From the NCBI GenBank assembly GCA_040754075.1, contig JBFMDH010000028.1, forward strand, positions 1 through 64,000: a DNA stretch of 64,000 bases. Direction: 5' to 3'. Source of the stretch: Acidobacteriota bacterium. GTDB lineage: Bacteria > Acidobacteriota > Blastocatellia > UBA7656. The translations under genes and the position numbers were made by a program. Shown here one piece after another: positions 63,062 to 64,000 of the stretch. Numbering within the stretch: the stretch's first letter is position 1; each line of letters opens with the position of its first letter. The notes below the pieces were generated by a model, which saw only the letters and a list, made by a program, of their open reading frames with translations, did no database searches and was not told where the DNA came from.

Positions 63062-63142
63062 GTCAGTACCACCTGTGTGAGCGGGCGTGACAAGCTCACG
63101 AATGCAGCCATTGAATCTTCCGCTTACGCAGGCGGTACTGAC
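63062..63142. repeat. Palindromic element with a nested hairpin after the GH3 gene
   Basis: A 23-base left arm (63062-63084, starting GTCAGTACCACCTG) pairs with 63120-63142 (ending GGCGGTACTGAC). There is one mismatch and two G.U pairs. Inside, CGTGA (63086-63090) pairs with TCACG (63096-63100). The cross-like shape is typical of REP-type intergenic elements. There is no T run, so it is unlikely to be a simple terminator. The rest of 63051-63386 shows nothing else. Confidence 0.75.
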
Positions 63143-63386
63143 AGGCGTTCATTCCTTGCTCGTAATCCCGCTTTTAACGATACGGTCATCTTGACTGACT
63201 GAGAAATAGTTTCTACCGGAAACAAGAGGAAAAACTTACATAGCTGCCTTGTAATCTTTACCCAAAAATCCTTCCCCGAATCGGCGATAAATTCGCCCGC
63301 CCTTGATTTTTAACTAACTTATGCGGTTGCAGTTTACGGCACATCTGTTGCACTAAAGCGGGGCGCAAAGAGGAGTAAAGCACTCA

Positions 63387-64000
63387 ATGAAAACACCTAT
63401 CCTAACGATCATTGCTCTGAGCGTTTTTATAATTTTTGCAACGAGCGCCTGCGCTACCCGCAAGTATGCCCGCAACCGCGTCAACGAGCGCGTTGCCCCC
63501 CTTGAACAGCGCACAGGCGAGTTGGAAGAAACCTCTCGGCGCAACACCCAGGATATTGCCGGTCTGACCAACAGTGTCAAAGATGTCAGCGGTCGGGTTG
63601 ACCGCGCCCAGGCGCAAGCTGATACCGCTCTGGCTCGCGCCGATGCCGCCAACAACCGCGCTGGCGTCGTTGAACAGTCAATGACCGATTTACGCGAAAA
63701 TCTTGATAAATTCACCTTGCAGAACTCCGCAACCGTAAATTTTAAAGTCGATAGCGCGGAACTCAATCCCGAAGCCCAGTTAGCTCTCGATCAACTGGCT
63801 GGGCAGATTAAAGACCGCAACAATTTTATTCTCGAAATTCAGGGCTTTGCCGATGCCCAAGGCTCTGAAAGCTATAATCATCAACTGACCCAGAAACGCG
63901 CCGAAAGCGTGCGTCGCTATTTAGCCGAACACCATAATATCTCGCTGCATCGCATGCACGTTTTGGGGTTTGGCAAAGTTCGTCCTGTCGCTGATAACAC
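63387..64000 (+). CDS. OmpA-family lipoprotein, C-terminus beyond window
   Basis: The frame runs from the ATG at 63387 (GAGGAG about 11 bases upstream) to the right edge, about 204 residues. A lipoprotein signal ends at the Cys in FATSACATRK. A coiled-coil region follows (about 40-115: LEQRTGELEETSRRNTQDIA, VDRAQAQADTALARADAANN), then an OmpA domain (about 120 onward: VNFKVDSAELNPEAQLALDQ, GFADAQGSESYNHQLTQKRA, VLGFGKVRPVADN). The domain is nearly complete. The coiled coil resembles Lpp/Pal-type spacers. It probably ties the outer membrane to peptidoglycan. Confidence 0.88.
   Translation, partial: MKTPILTIIALSVFIIFATSACATRKYARNRVNERVAPLEQRTGELEETSRRNTQDIAGLTNSVKDVSGRVDRAQAQADTALARADAANNRAGVVEQSMTDLRENLDKFTLQNSATVNFKVDSAELNPEAQLALDQLAGQIKDRNNFILEIQGFADAQGSESYNHQLTQKRAESVRRYLAEHHNISLHRMHVLGFGKVRPVADN

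Overview
The window looks like a chromosome segment of a Gram-negative heterotroph, most likely an acidobacterium (Blastocatellia-like). That assignment is inference. The outer-membrane evidence is an Mla-type lipid transporter, a porin, OmpA-domain proteins and lipoproteins. The repertoire also fits: a reaction-centre-type cytochrome c, a DPP-IV-like peptidase, TPR-CHAT proteins, a GH57 enzyme, a DUF4912 protein and many secreted proteins of unknown function. No phage, transposase or CRISPR array was seen.

Layout. 1-3951 (minus): mlaE-mlaF-mlaD operon, where MlaD carries an OmpA-like C-terminus, then a small membrane protein and a phosphotransferase-like protein cut by the window edge. 4241-5509: fmt and a DUF454-like membrane protein. 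5837-11009 (minus): an accessory-looking stretch of secreted unknowns, a CPBP protease, a cytochrome c and two gene remnants. 11522-14040: TetR regulator divergent from a carboxymuconolactone-decarboxylase-like gene, then a secreted tandem DUF1330-like protein. 14072-15929: LytTR/LytS-type two-component pair. 16672-18902: a sigma70 promoter, a yybP-ykoY (Mn2+) riboswitch with terminator, htpX and a TerC-family gene. 19038-25714: a 1399-residue secreted nuclease-like protein and a prolyl peptidase. 25990-32473: porin divergent from pstSCAB-phoU. 32868-37345: secreted repeat protein, GH57 branching enzyme, a vapBC pair flanked by 54-bp duplications, and an M19 dipeptidase. 37461-42993: ECF sigma, zinc-finger anti-sigma, TPR-CHAT protease and subtilase. 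43667-49479: DUF4912, hfq, tmk, an NtrC-type regulator and membrane proteins. 50911-51223: tRNA-Asn(GUU) interrupted by a group I intron. 51322-64000: thioesterase, esterase, atpD-atpC, SDR, OppF-like ATPase, lipid kinase with an inserted repeat, TPR protein, GH3 beta-glucosidase and a partial OmpA lipoprotein.

The points that stand out are: (1) a group I intron splitting the anticodon of tRNA-Asn; (2) a Mn2+ riboswitch placed in front of htpX-terC; (3) a family of hairpins whose arms are tandem repeats of about seven bases, different at each locus but matched within a locus, one of them in frame inside a lipid-kinase gene; (4) a vapBC module bounded by two copies of the 3' end of the neighbouring dipeptidase gene; and (5) an ECF sigma/anti-sigma/CHAT/subtilase cassette with a shared AT-rich motif before two of its genes. 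All calls come from reading the sequence; no database search was run.
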